A stretch of DNA of 64,000 bases from Ilyomonas sp963790435 (GCA_963790435.1 CAWBOI010000001.1:930001-994000), one strand, 5' to 3'. Positions 42,757 to 51,468 are shown, counted from the stretch's first letter. Notes: generated by a model not told the origin, from the sequence alone. Made by a program: numbers and translations.

Positions 42757-44220
42757 TTATGTATTCATCTCTTTTGATTCTTCGTAGCTTTTAATTTTAT
42801 TGTACAAGGTTTTACGATCAATTTTTAAAATCTCCGCCGCTTTTGATTTGTTGTTATTCACTTCTTTCAATAAGTTCATAATGGTTTCATACTCAGCTTT
42901 GGCAGCCGCATCTTTCAAATCAATTTCTTTTACCGAACCGGTAGCAGAACCTGCAAACGCAGGTTGCGTTTGAGTTGCCTCGTGTGATGACTTTGTAAAA
43001 ATGTTGGTGTTGGTAATTTCCCAAGGCAATGTTTTGGCAGATATTTTATTTCCCGTTGTCAGCAACACAGCTCTGCGCACCACGTTGCGAAACTCACGCA
43101 AATTGCCTGGCCATGCGTAATGTAAAAACATACTCATCACATCATCCTCAAAGCCTTGTATGTTTTTGTTCAGCTCACCATTTGTTTTTTCTAAAAAGAA
43201 TTGAGCAAATAGAGGAATATCACTTTTGCGTTGACGCAACGGTGGAAGGTTGATGGAAAATTCGTTAAAACGATGATACAAATCTTCACGGAATTTTCCT
43301 TTGTGATAGGCTTCCTGCAGGTTTTCGTTGGAAGCCACAATAATACGAATGTCAATTTCCATTTCTTTCGTTCCGCCTACACGTTTAAACTTGCGTTCCT
43401 GAATTACGCGGAGCAAAGTAGCCTGAATGTCTAACGACAAATTCGCAACTTCATCTAAAAACAAAGTACCGCCATTTGCCATTTCAAAATGACCTTCTTT
43501 ATCAGATAATGCGCCGGTAAACGCACCCTTCACATGCCCAAACATTTCACTGCCAGCCAATTCTTTCGATAGCGTTCCGCAGTCCATAGCAATGAAAGGT
43601 CTGTTTTTTCTTTCGCTGTATTGATGAATGGTTTTAGCAATTACTTCCTTGCCGGTTCCGCTTTCGCCATACAAAATAATGCTGTAATTGGTAGGTGCGA
43701 TGATTTCTATCTGGCCATACAATTCCTGCGTTGATTCAGACTGGCCAATGAGAAATTCACCATTGGTTTTGAATTGCAGCTTTTTTGAATTGGAAGCAGA
43801 CTCTTTGCTTGCAACCGACGCAACCTGCGCAGTTGCTGCATGAGATACTTGCGCGTGGGGATTTTTAAATGCAGAAGCCAACACGTTCAGCACTTCGGCA
43901 GGTATCAAGGGCTTGGTGATGTAATCATAAGCGCCCAGTTTTATCACTTCAACTGCCGTTTTAATATCGGAATAGCCGGTGATGATTAATACAATTGCCT
44001 GCGGGTTGATGGTTTTTAACTCAGCAAGCACATCTCTGCCTTCTTTGTCGCCCAAACGATAATCGCAAAGTACCAAATCAAAGTGCGTTTCCTTAAACTT
44101 AGCGATGCCTTTGTTTCCGGTATAGGCTACTTCAGTTTCGTAGCCTTCTTTGTTCAGAAATCTGCTTAATAATGTGCAGATGTCTATGTCATCATCAATA
44201 ATTAAAATTCTCTTCTTCAT
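42757..44220 (-). CDS. NtrC-family sigma-54 dependent response regulator
   Basis: The 487-residue protein starts at 44220 (MKKRILIIDDD); an upstream ATG at 44241 is less usual. It has a receiver domain with phosphorylated Asp53 in LVLCDYRLG and a linker of about 45 residues. The AAA+ domain carries Walker A (GESGTGKE), the sigma-54 contact loop GAFTGA, Walker B (GGTLFLDEV) and the arginine-containing WPGNLREFRNVVRRAV. The C-terminal Fis-type helix-turn-helix is NKSKAAEILKIDRKTLYNKIKSY. It activates sigma-54 promoters; the cognate kinase is not adjacent. Confidence 0.94.
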   Translation of the reverse strand: MKKRILIIDDDIDICTLLSRFLNKEGYETEVAYTGNKGIAKFKETHFDLVLCDYRLGDKEGRDVLAELKTINPQAIVLIITGYSDIKTAVEVIKLGAYDYITKPLIPAEVLNVLASAFKNPHAQVSHAATAQVASVASKESASNSKKLQFKTNGEFLIGQSESTQELYGQIEIIAPTNYSIILYGESGTGKEVIAKTIHQYSERKNRPFIAMDCGTLSKELAGSEMFGHVKGAFTGALSDKEGHFEMANGGTLFLDEVANLSLDIQATLLRVIQERKFKRVGGTKEMEIDIRIIVASNENLQEAYHKGKFREDLYHRFNEFSINLPPLRQRKSDIPLFAQFFLEKTNGELNKNIQGFEDDVMSMFLHYAWPGNLREFRNVVRRAVLLTTGNKISAKTLPWEITNTNIFTKSSHEATQTQPAFAGSATGSVKEIDLKDAAAKAEYETIMNLLKEVNNNKSKAAEILKIDRKTLYNKIKSYEESKEMNT

Positions 44221-44612
44221 AAACTTGCTATGGTTTACCACCTGTTTTGTTGCTTACTGCAAATTATAGGATAAATGTAAGTGTGTGATTGCAAAGAACT
44301 AAAGAATTATAAACAGTTGTATGGATTCGATGCTTTTACAAACTCCTACATGGAAACCAGCTGCTACAAATGTAAACAACATCTAATTACACCGAATATA
44401 AAACAAACAATCTTTTTGCTTTTTAATTTATTGGCTGCAAAGAAAGAGAACGAAAAGAAAACCAATCGTTTTGAAATGAAAAAATTAGCTTAAATCAAGA
44501 AACAAGATAAAAGAAATAAAAAATAAAAAAATGAGCAAAACCAAACCTACAAAAACTGCAATTTGCTTATCGTTTAACAACCCTTTCGTTGCTCATCCTT
44601 TATCTTCACGCC
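44221..44612. other. Divergent spacer, no supported gene
   Basis: About 390 bp between the NtrC-type regulator and hisC. A GTG-initiated 70-codon frame (44281-44493) with a few cysteines exists, but composition and lack of a family make it doubtful. A TTTGGTTTTGC variant in the opposite orientation is near 44534, 80 bases before hisC. I see no riboswitch-like structure. Confidence 0.45.
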
Positions 44613-45683
44613 ATGAATTTTAGTGTTCAAAAATTATTGCGCGATAACATTCGCAATCTCACTCCTTATTCTTCGGCACGCGACGAATTTAAGGGTGTGG
44701 CACAAGTAAGTTTAGATGCCAACGAAAACAGTTTGGGCTCGCCGCTCACGAAGTGGTACAATCGGTATCCCGATCCTTACCAGCATCGGTTGAAAGAAGA
44801 GATCAGCAAAATCAAAAACATTGCTCAGAACCATATTTTTTTAGGCAATGGCAGCGATGAATGTATTGATGTTTTGTTTCGCTGCTTTTGTACGCCGGCA
44901 AAAGACAACATTATTATTTGTCCGCCTACATACGGTATGTATGAAGTAAGCGCCAACATTAATGATATTGCTATTCGCAGAGCGCCATTGCTTCCTGGTT
45001 TTCAACTCGATCTCGTGCATCTGGAAACATTGGTTGACGATCACACCAAAATCATCTGGATCTGTTCGCCCAACAATCCAACCGGCAATTCAATGCAGCG
45101 CGAAGACATCGAAACCATACTCAATAATTTTAATGGCTTGGTGGTAATTGATGAGGCTTACATCAATTTTTCAAAACACAAATCTTTCATCCAGGAATTG
45201 AATGAGTACCCAAATTTGGTGGTGCTGCAAACTTTTAGCAAAGCCTGGGGTTTGGCAGGTTTGCGATTGGGATTGGCTTTTGCTTCGCCCGAAATTATTG
45301 GTGTGATGAATAAAGTAAAACCGCCTTACAATATAAGCGAAGCTACCCAGCAACTGGCTTTACAGGCATTGCAGAACGTAGATCAGGTAAATGATATGAT
45401 TTATGAATTAGTGAGTATGCGCGATGCGTTGAAAGAAGTGTTGGAAAGCTTGCCCCTCGTTGAAAAAGTATATCCTTCCGATGCCAATTTTTTATTGGTA
45501 AAAACAAACGGCGCGAAAAAAGCGTATCAGTTTTTATTGTCGAAAGGTATTGTGGTGAGAGACCGCAGCAACGTGTTGTTGTGCGATGATTGCCTTCGCA
45601 TCACCATCGGCACTGAAGAAGAAAACACAAAATTGGTAGATGCTTTGATAGAATATAGCGAAACTATTTTTGCGCATCAATAA
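44613..45683 (+). CDS. hisC: Histidinol-phosphate aminotransferase-like PLP enzyme
   Basis: The 356-residue fold-type I aminotransferase begins at ATG 44613 (MNFSVQKLLRDNIRNLTPYSSARDEF). The typical HisC start is followed by LDANENSLGSPL and YPDPYQHRLKEEI, LGNGSDECIDVLFRCFC, ICSPNNPTGN, VVIDEAYINF and the PLP lysine in TFSKAWGLAGLRLG. It makes histidinol phosphate from imidazole acetol phosphate. No other his genes are in the window, so it is either detached from the his operon or acts as a related aromatic aminotransferase. Confidence 0.88.
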   Translation: MNFSVQKLLRDNIRNLTPYSSARDEFKGVAQVSLDANENSLGSPLTKWYNRYPDPYQHRLKEEISKIKNIAQNHIFLGNGSDECIDVLFRCFCTPAKDNIIICPPTYGMYEVSANINDIAIRRAPLLPGFQLDLVHLETLVDDHTKIIWICSPNNPTGNSMQREDIETILNNFNGLVVIDEAYINFSKHKSFIQELNEYPNLVVLQTFSKAWGLAGLRLGLAFASPEIIGVMNKVKPPYNISEATQQLALQALQNVDQVNDMIYELVSMRDALKEVLESLPLVEKVYPSDANFLLVKTNGAKKAYQFLLSKGIVVRDRSNVLLCDDCLRITIGTEEENTKLVDALIEYSETIFAHQ

Positions 45684-45709
45684 ACATTCATTTTTAATAA
45701 TTGCTAATT

Positions 45710-47002
45710 ATGAAATTCATCAAAACAAAAATCTTGCTTTTATCGCTGTCTGTTATCTGTATGAAGGCTTCGTTTGCCGGAGGCAACAACGATTCTTTAA
45801 TTAAAAAAACAAACGCAGTTGAAGCCGATGCCGGCAACGCAGGATTGAAATTGCCTTCTGGTTTTTCAGCAATGGTAGTTGCCTCAAACTTAGGTACAGC
45901 GCGGCACATAGCCGTTACACCGGAAGGTGATTTGTATATAAAATTAGATGGAAATGTAAACGGTAAAGGCATCGTATTTATTCATCCGGACAAAGATGGC
46001 AAAGCGGAAACTACCACTGGCTTTGGTGATTACGGTGGCACTGGAATTTTGATAAGGAATGGTTATTTGTATGCTTCATCCGACAACGATGTGTATCGTT
46101 ATAAATTAGATGCCAACGGCAAAGTTGCCAATGGTGCATCGCCCGAAAAAATTATAACCGGATTGATTAACCGGCATCATCACAGTTCCAAATCTCTGGC
46201 TTTAGATAACGATGGAAATTTGTATGTAAACATTGGTGCACCTTCTAACGTTTGCGCAGAACGCGGCAATGAAAAGAAAGGACAAATGCCTTGCCCATTG
46301 CTCGATTCAACGGGCGCTATCTGGAAATTTAAAGCCGATAAATTAAACCAAACGTATGGCGATGGCGTTCGCTATACGTCCGGTTTGCGCAATGTAGTTG
46401 GACTGGATTGGAATAACACTACCAATACTTTGTTTGTAATGCAGCACGGGCGCGATAATTTAGGCGAAACCTTTCCTGAATTTTATACATTAAAACAAAG
46501 TGCTGAGTTGCCTGCCGAGTGCATGTATGAACTGCACCAGGGCGATAATGCAGGATGGCCTTACATGTATTATGATTGGATTCAAAAAAAGAAATTTGTG
46601 TGCCCCGAATATGGCGGCGATGGCAAAAAAGAAGCAGATAGCAAGTACCTGAATCCTGTTGACGCTTTTCCGGGGCACATGGCGCCGGATGGTTTGTTAT
46701 TTTATACCGGCAATCAGTTTCCCGAAAAATATAAAAACGGCGCCTTCATTGCATTTCATGGCTCGTGGAACCGTGCGCCCGAACCGCAAAAAGGTTATCT
46801 CGTTGCGTTTGTGCCTTTTAAAAATGGTAAGCCCAGCGGCGATTGGGAAGTATTTGCTGATGGCTTCGCCGGTGGTGCAGAATTTATGCAACCGGGCAGC
46901 GCAAAGCATCGTCCCTGCGGGTTGGCGCAAGCGCCTGATGGCTCCTTGTATGTAACCGATGACGCGGGCGGAAACGTGTATCGCATTTCTTATAAAAAGT
47001 AA
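45710..47002 (+). CDS. Secreted PQQ-type sugar (sorbosone/glucose) dehydrogenase
   Basis: The 430-residue protein starts at ATG 45710 (TTG at 45701 would add three residues). It has a signal peptide and a six-bladed beta-propeller of the soluble glucose/sorbosone dehydrogenase family: ASNLGTARHIAVTPEGDLYI, NRHHHSSKSLALDNDGNLYVNIGAPSN, SGLRNVVGLDWN, FMQPGSAKHRPCGLAQAPDGSLYVTDDAGGNVYRI. The C-terminal blade is clear. The next gene encodes a cytochrome c, which could accept electrons in the periplasm. It follows hisC by 26 bp. Confidence 0.88.
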   Translation: MKFIKTKILLLSLSVICMKASFAGGNNDSLIKKTNAVEADAGNAGLKLPSGFSAMVVASNLGTARHIAVTPEGDLYIKLDGNVNGKGIVFIHPDKDGKAETTTGFGDYGGTGILIRNGYLYASSDNDVYRYKLDANGKVANGASPEKIITGLINRHHHSSKSLALDNDGNLYVNIGAPSNVCAERGNEKKGQMPCPLLDSTGAIWKFKADKLNQTYGDGVRYTSGLRNVVGLDWNNTTNTLFVMQHGRDNLGETFPEFYTLKQSAELPAECMYELHQGDNAGWPYMYYDWIQKKKFVCPEYGGDGKKEADSKYLNPVDAFPGHMAPDGLLFYTGNQFPEKYKNGAFIAFHGSWNRAPEPQKGYLVAFVPFKNGKPSGDWEVFADGFAGGAEFMQPGSAKHRPCGLAQAPDGSLYVTDDAGGNVYRISYKK

Positions 47003-47018
47003 ATTCTCTCTATTTTTT

Positions 47019-47420
47019 ATGAAATACCTAAGTTTGTTTTTGCCCTTTTTTTTGATGAGCGTTTGCGCCTTTTCGCAAGCAAAATCCACTTCATCAACCG
47101 GCAAAGATGTATATATAAAGTATTGCCTTGCCTGTCATCAGCAGGATGGAAAAGGCGTTCCTAAACTCAATCCACCATTGATTAAAACGTCTTATGTAAA
47201 TGGCGACGCTAAAACCTTAATCACTTGGGTTTTGCGCGGCAGTGGTGAAGAAAAAGTGCCGATTGATGGCAATTATTACAACAACAATATGCCGCCACAA
47301 TCGGCATTGAAAGATGAGGAACTTGCAAAAGTACTCACTTACATTCGCAGCAGTTGGGGCAACAAATCAGGCGCTGTTTCTCCAGCAGAAGTAAAAGCAG
47401 TACGAGTTTCTTTGAAGTAA
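47019..47420 (+). CDS. Secreted monohaem cytochrome c
   Basis: The 133-residue protein starts at ATG 47019 with a signal peptide ending CAFSQ. It contains one c-type haem site CLACH (Cys36, Cys39, His40) and the distal methionine in NNNMPPQSAL. It is 16 bp after the PQQ-type dehydrogenase and would take its electrons. Part of its signal-peptide coding sequence is an exact TTTGTTTTTGC copy (47033). A strong two-way terminator follows. Confidence 0.9.
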   Translation: MKYLSLFLPFFLMSVCAFSQAKSTSSTGKDVYIKYCLACHQQDGKGVPKLNPPLIKTSYVNGDAKTLITWVLRGSGEEKVPIDGNYYNNNMPPQSALKDEELAKVLTYIRSSWGNKSGAVSPAEVKAVRVSLK

Positions 47421-47434
47421 AATATATTTTTCTA

Positions 47435-47483
47435 CAAAAACAAAAGGTGCCTGTAACAAACTTACAGGCACCTTTTGTTTTTG
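47435..47483. terminator. Long bidirectional terminator with two near-copies of the dispersed motif
   Basis: A 22-bp perfect stem: CAAAAACAAAAGGTGCCTGTAA at 47435-47456 and its complement at 47462-47483, with a five-base loop. The outer ends are an inverted pair of the dispersed motif (ACAAAAACAAA and TTTGTTTTTGC). It separates the cytochrome c gene from the convergent ERF gene. Confidence 0.88.
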
Positions 47484-47504
47484 CACTTTTTTTAATCATT
47501 CAAA

Positions 47505-47536
47505 TAAAAAAAATCCCGTGCATGTATGCCGGGATT
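47505..47536 (-). terminator. Terminator of the ERF gene
   Basis: AATCCCG (47512-47518) and CGGGATT (47530-47536) form a 7-bp stem; on the minus strand it is followed by eight T residues. It lies 30 bp after the ERF stop codon. Confidence 0.7.
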
Positions 47537-47565
47537 CACTTATCCTATCTGTAGAAACAATACCC

Positions 47566-48165
47566 TTAGTTATCAGAATAAGCCACGCTGTTTACAATGG
47601 TTTGCAACGATGCACGTACCTGTTTGCTCAGGCGAAAATGCTGTGCAATTTGCTCAATGCTGGTTGTTTTCTTCTTTAAACGGTCAACAATTTTTTCGTA
47701 CACTTTTGAATCCTGATTCAGCCAGGGCTTATCGGCAGTTGCCGTTTTACCGTTGGCTGTTTCGGCAAGCGTAGAAGAACCATGTGTAGCTGCATTGGCG
47801 TCATCATCATCGTCAATGTTTAAGCCTAACACAGCCGCCAAAGCATACCGACGCATGTAACTAATAACACTGCCCTGTGCCTGCGGATCGCTTTTGCTTG
47901 GATTCATGAAATAATCGGTTTGCATGTACTCGCCGCTTTCTGTGTGCATGAGAACCGTAGTTAAACCATTCTGCCCTGTGGGAAACTGAGTGAACGACAA
48001 ACCGCTTTCTATCAAAGGCGTTTTTATCGCCTCCAGAATGTTACTCAGCGTAGCATATTTGCTGTTGAAAAATGGGTTGGTAGCATCTTTGCCAATCTTG
48101 CCCATTTTAGAATGAAAGTCGCAAAGAGCTTTTGCGATGTGAACGATTGATTGTGATTTTTCCAT
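47566..48165 (-). CDS. ERF-family single-strand annealing protein
   Basis: The 199-residue protein matches the ERF superfamily (phage P22 Erf type): IAKALCDFHSKMGKIGKDATNPFFNSKYATLSNILEAIKTPLIESGLSFTQFP, then SKSDPQAQGSVISYMRRYALAAVLGLNIDDDDDAN at about 90-127. ERF proteins anneal single strands during recombination and normally belong to phages. Here it stands alone among housekeeping genes: no phage structural, integrase or SSB gene adjoins it, so it may be domesticated or a remnant. The last 60 residues are a small helical domain (KVYEKIVDRLKKKTTSIEQIAQ). Confidence 0.85.
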   Translation of the reverse strand: MEKSQSIVHIAKALCDFHSKMGKIGKDATNPFFNSKYATLSNILEAIKTPLIESGLSFTQFPTGQNGLTTVLMHTESGEYMQTDYFMNPSKSDPQAQGSVISYMRRYALAAVLGLNIDDDDDANAATHGSSTLAETANGKTATADKPWLNQDSKVYEKIVDRLKKKTTSIEQIAQHFRLSKQVRASLQTIVNSVAYSDN

Positions 48166-48456
48166 AGCCTTAAATTGTACCCAAATATACCAATTTTTTT
48201 AGCAGAGAAGAAAAGAAAAAATGTGAAAATTTTGTTGTGAATATTGGTTGTTTACTCGGTTGCAAAATGATTTGAATTAGTCTTATAAAGTAATTGATTA
48301 CCAATAATTTATATAAAATAAATTGAACATAACTAAAAGTCCTTCTCTTGTTTTGTTGTTGTATTGAAGAAAGAACCGCAACTAATAAAAATTAAATTTG
48401 TTTTTTCAAAAAAGAAAAGGGTGCAGGAAGCTCTTTTCTTTTATATAAAAGAAATA
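48166..48456. other. AT-rich spacer, no gene recognised
   Basis: About 290 bp between divergent genes. It is strongly AT-rich (TTTATATAAAATAAATTG) with a TTTTTTCAAAAAAGAAAAGGG block at about 48400-48420 and a weak hairpin AAGCTCTTTTC. No open frame of note. It is followed by a promoter. Confidence 0.45.
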
Positions 48457-48486
48457 TTGCGCTTGTACATAAGGGTTGTATATTTG
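48457..48486 (+). promoter_or_regulatory. Perfect-consensus promoter of the 48.6 kb lipoprotein gene
   Basis: TTG at 48457-48459, a 19-base spacer, and TATATTTG at 48479-48486. This matches the Bacteroidota -33/-7 consensus exactly in the -7 box. Transcription would start near 48491 and leave a leader of about 100 bases. Confidence 0.75.
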
Positions 48487-48490
48487 ATAA

Positions 48491-48511
48491 GTTTCATTTC
48501 AAAAATGAAAC
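48491..48511 (+). promoter_or_regulatory. Inverted repeat at the predicted transcription start
   Basis: GTTTCATTT, a three-base centre (CAA), and AAATGAAAC make a 9-bp perfect inverted repeat that begins five bases after the -7 box. It could be an operator for a dimeric repressor or a stem-loop at the 5' end of the mRNA. The two readings cannot be separated by eye. Confidence 0.55.
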
Positions 48512-48591
48512 TTTTACAACCGATTATCTGACTTTAAAACTGCTCATTTCCAGTTCAAACCAAACTCTACTTTTACAATCAACTTTATTGT

Positions 48592-49392
48592 ATGAAGCCA
48601 ACTGTCTTACTTATTTTCGTTTTTGTTTTTGCCCTTATTTTTTGTTCCTGCCAAAAGGATTTGCCGGATTATGTGAATGGCGCGGGCGACAGCACATCGA
48701 ACAACAGCAACTCGATGCTTGTAAAAACCTATACCGAAGATTATTATTCAACAAGCGCACCCGACCAACACCTGAAAGATTCATTTGGATTGACTTATGA
48801 CAACAAGGGAAGATTGTTAAGTCTTACTGAACTTGATTCGACATACGGTTTACAACTTCTTTATCACTACCAAAATGACAATACCATCACTTTGGATCAA
48901 TACGACAGTGGCAAGGTACAGGTTCATGAACTATTATACCTGAATAGCTTTTCTTATCTTGATAGTACCTTTCAATACAATAACGAAGGTGATAGTTCAA
49001 CCGAAAAATATATTTACAATGCCGGTAAACAATTGGTTCAACTCAACACCTATGATTATTCTTCCGCCGATGGTTCGTCATTAAGAGAGTTTGACACCTA
49101 CGCTTATGATAGTTACAACGATATTATAAAAGAAGTTGACAACAATGTATCAGATCCGGGAAATCCTACCGTTGTCACATCAACATATACAAACCAGATC
49201 ATCAACAATCTGAATATTGGATTGAATGTTCGGCTTCCTCAAAAATATTTGCCAGATATTGTTACAGGAACTTTAGCTGGCGAAACGCAAAGCGCTACCC
49301 ATGTTTATACATTCGACAATAAGAAACGATTGACTATGGATCAGGCAACGCTTAGCAATGGGTACATTGCCATCAAACGATATTATTATTAA
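48592..49392 (+). CDS. Lipoprotein of unknown function with YD-like repeats
   Basis: The 266-residue protein has a lipoprotein signal (ALIFCSCQKD, lipidation at the second cysteine). The rest is beta-rich, with repeated tyrosine/aspartate units such as LTYDNKGRLLSL, YQYN.., YIYNAGKQLVQL, YAYDSYNDIIKE and YTFDNKKRLTM, similar in shape to RHS/YD-type or DUF4595-like repeats. I cannot assign a function. It is a single gene with its own promoter and terminator. Confidence 0.75.
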   Translation: MKPTVLLIFVFVFALIFCSCQKDLPDYVNGAGDSTSNNSNSMLVKTYTEDYYSTSAPDQHLKDSFGLTYDNKGRLLSLTELDSTYGLQLLYHYQNDNTITLDQYDSGKVQVHELLYLNSFSYLDSTFQYNNEGDSSTEKYIYNAGKQLVQLNTYDYSSADGSSLREFDTYAYDSYNDIIKEVDNNVSDPGNPTVVTSTYTNQIINNLNIGLNVRLPQKYLPDIVTGTLAGETQSATHVYTFDNKKRLTMDQATLSNGYIAIKRYYY

Positions 49393-49412
49393 GCCATAAT
49401 TTGCGCAAAAAC

Positions 49413-49445
49413 AAAAGCCCGCTGTTGCAGTAACAGCGGGCTTTT
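49413..49445. terminator. Bidirectional terminator
   Basis: AAAAGCCCGCTGTT (49413-49426), loop GCAGT, AACAGCGGGCTTTT (49432-49445): 14-bp perfect stem with A- and T-tracts. An opposite-orientation copy of the dispersed motif (49405) overlaps its left edge. It lies between the lipoprotein and the convergent aminotransferase. Confidence 0.85.
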
Positions 49446-49459
49446 TGATGAATTTATTT

Positions 49460-50650
49460 TTACTTCAATCTGGAGAGTGCTTCTTTAATTCTTGCCCAAC
49501 CTTTTTCGATGTTTTGCATACTGTTGGCAAATGAGAAACGCACACATTTCGGCTCGCCAAACGCATCTCCCATCACAGAAGAAACATGTGCTGTATTGAG
49601 CAAATACATGCTGAAATCGGCAGCGTTGCTGATGGTATTTTCGCCGTCGCTTTTTCCATAGTAGGATGATACATCGGGGAAAATATAAAATGCGCCTTCC
49701 GGCTCAAAGCATTCAATACCGGGCACTTCTTTTAGTATTTCCAGCACACGTTTGCGGCGGCGGGTAAACTCTTCCACCATTTCCATACTGGGTCGTAAAT
49801 CGGTGGTTAATGCAACTACAGCCGCTTTCTGTGTGATGGAACAGGTTGCACTTGTAAACTGACCTTGCAACTTTTCGCAGGCTTTTACAATATCAGTGTT
49901 GGCAGCGATATAACCCAAACGCCAGCCCGTCATGGCAAAGCCTTTGCTCAAGCCGTTAATTACAACCACTCTGTCTTTCAGTTCAGAAAACTGCGCAATG
50001 CTTTCATGCGCCCCAACAAAGTTGATGTATTCATAAATTTCATCCGCCAGGATGGTAATATCGGGATGTTTTAAAAACACATCTTTCAAAGCTTCCAATT
50101 CTTCTTTGCTATACACAGCACCGCTTGGGTTGCAGGGCGATGAAAACAAGAACACTTTTGTTTTTGCCGTAATTGCCTCTTCCAGTTGTTGCGGCGTAAT
50201 TTTAAAACCGCTATCCGTTGTGGTGCGAATTTCTACCACTTTACCGCGTGCAATTTTTACCAGTTCGCTGTAGGTTACCCAATACGGCGTTGGAATAATT
50301 ACTTCATCATCGTCGTCAACCAAAGCTAAAATAACATTCGACAAACTTTGCTTGGCACCGGTTGAAGCGATGATATTTTCAGGTTTATAATCGAGGTTGT
50401 TATCACGCTTCAATTTAAAGCAAACCGCTTCGCGTAAATCAGTATAGCCAGCCACAGGTGTGTAGTGGCTCCAGTTATCAGCAATGGCTTTTACGGCAGC
50501 GTCTTTAATGTGTTGCGGCGTATCAAAATCGGGCTCGCCCAAACTCAAATCAATAACATCAATTCCTTTGGCGCGAAGTTCACGCCCCAGTTTTGCCATC
50601 TTTAAAGTTTCAGGTTCGGCAAAACGATTTAATAAAGAAGATATATGCAT
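49460..50650 (-). CDS. Class I/II pyridoxal-phosphate aminotransferase (aspartate-type)
   Basis: The 396-residue protein starts at 50650 (MHISSLLNRFAEPETLKMAKLGRELRAKGIDVIDLSLGEPDFDTP). Landmarks are the AAT-like VIDLSLGEPDFDTP, SSPCNPSGAVYSKEE, DEIYEYINF and the PLP lysine in VINGLSKGFAMTGWRLGY. It probably converts aspartate or related amino acids to keto acids. A TACATTTG box lies about 35 bases upstream but I see no matching -33 element. Confidence 0.9.
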   Translation of the reverse strand: MHISSLLNRFAEPETLKMAKLGRELRAKGIDVIDLSLGEPDFDTPQHIKDAAVKAIADNWSHYTPVAGYTDLREAVCFKLKRDNNLDYKPENIIASTGAKQSLSNVILALVDDDDEVIIPTPYWVTYSELVKIARGKVVEIRTTTDSGFKITPQQLEEAITAKTKVFLFSSPCNPSGAVYSKEELEALKDVFLKHPDITILADEIYEYINFVGAHESIAQFSELKDRVVVINGLSKGFAMTGWRLGYIAANTDIVKACEKLQGQFTSATCSITQKAAVVALTTDLRPSMEMVEEFTRRRKRVLEILKEVPGIECFEPEGAFYIFPDVSSYYGKSDGENTISNAADFSMYLLNTAHVSSVMGDAFGEPKCVRFSFANSMQNIEKGWARIKEALSRLK

Positions 50651-50800
50651 GTGGTATAAAAAATTTGCGGCGCAAATGTAGTGATTAAGATGTATGAATT
50701 GAGATATGTTTAAAGAAGACAAACAGATTAACCCATTCGCTATTCTTTAGTAAGAAAGATTCCTTACAAAAACAAACCAGACGACTCTTGTGTTGTACAA

Positions 50801-51265
50801 TTATGAGTTTGGTTTTGCCCCAATTTTTTGTTGCTCTGCTTCCAGCTCTTTTTCCTGCTGCACAATTTTACTTAAGGTTGCATCTTTCAGCATGGCCACC
50901 GTTTCGTTGCGAATGTGTGCAAACACTCTTCTGATGCCGCAGGTAGTTTCATCGGTACATTCTTCGCATCGCTGATAGTATTTATGCGCCACACAAGGCA
51001 GCAAGGCAATGGCACCTTCAAACAAGCGCACCACTTCGGCAATGTTAATGTCATCGGCACTTCGTTGCAAAAAATAGCCGCCCATTTTTCCTTTGCGACT
51101 GCCCAAAATTCCGGCATTGCGAAGGTCAAGCAAAATGGCTTCTAAAAACTTGCGTGGAATGCGTTCGTTCTCAGCAATCTTGCTGATTTGAATGGGCGCT
51201 TTTGCATCCTGCTTGGCAAGATAGCGCAGTGCATTGATGGCATATTTTGTTTTCTTAGAAAGCAT
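50801..51265 (-). CDS. Rrf2-family transcriptional regulator with a probable Fe-S site
   Basis: The 154-residue protein has the Rrf2 winged helix (MLSKKTKYAINALRYLAKQ, ISKIAENERIPRKFLEAILLDLRNAGILGSRKGKMGGYFL). Cysteines at 91, 100, 103 and 109 (spacing CX8CX2CX5C) match those that bind an iron-sulfur cluster in IscR/NsrR-like proteins. It may sense Fe-S status, nitric oxide or redox state. The coding end carries a TTTGGTTTTGCC motif variant. Target genes cannot be told from context. Confidence 0.9.
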   Translation of the reverse strand: MLSKKTKYAINALRYLAKQDAKAPIQISKIAENERIPRKFLEAILLDLRNAGILGSRKGKMGGYFLQRSADDINIAEVVRLFEGAIALLPCVAHKYYQRCEECTDETTCGIRRVFAHIRNETVAMLKDATLSKIVQQEKELEAEQQKIGAKPNS

Positions 51266-51374
51266 TGAAGCAAATATAGCAACACGCTTTATAAGATGCC
51301 ATTTTGGATTTGTGATTTATGATTGCTGATGAAAAGCAACGATAATGAATGGTTGTGTAGCAGGTGTTTTAGCC

Positions 51375-51411
51375 TAAGACCTATAAGATTTGCTAAACCT
51401 TATAGGTCTTA
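51375..51411. repeat. ACCTATAAGGT-type inverted repeat
   Basis: TAAGACCTATAAG (51375-51387) and CTTATAGGTCTTA (51399-51411) are a 13-bp perfect inverted repeat with an 11-base loop. It lies in the spacer between the Rrf2 and TonB receptor genes, both on the minus strand. No strong T-run follows on either strand, so it resembles a spacer repeat more than a terminator. Confidence 0.7.
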
Positions 51412-51468
51412 CTCCAACGATATGAAAGAAAAAAGGCTTTTGTTTTTGCCTTAATTTTATTGATAGAT

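Noticed and set aside
44281..44493. GTG-initiated 70-codon open frame with several cysteines
   Set aside because: Lies in a divergent spacer, weak start, AT-driven lysine/asparagine end and no recognisable family.
47566..48165. Prophage region around the ERF gene
   Set aside because: No structural, lysis, integrase or SSB gene is adjacent; flanking genes are ordinary chromosomal functions.
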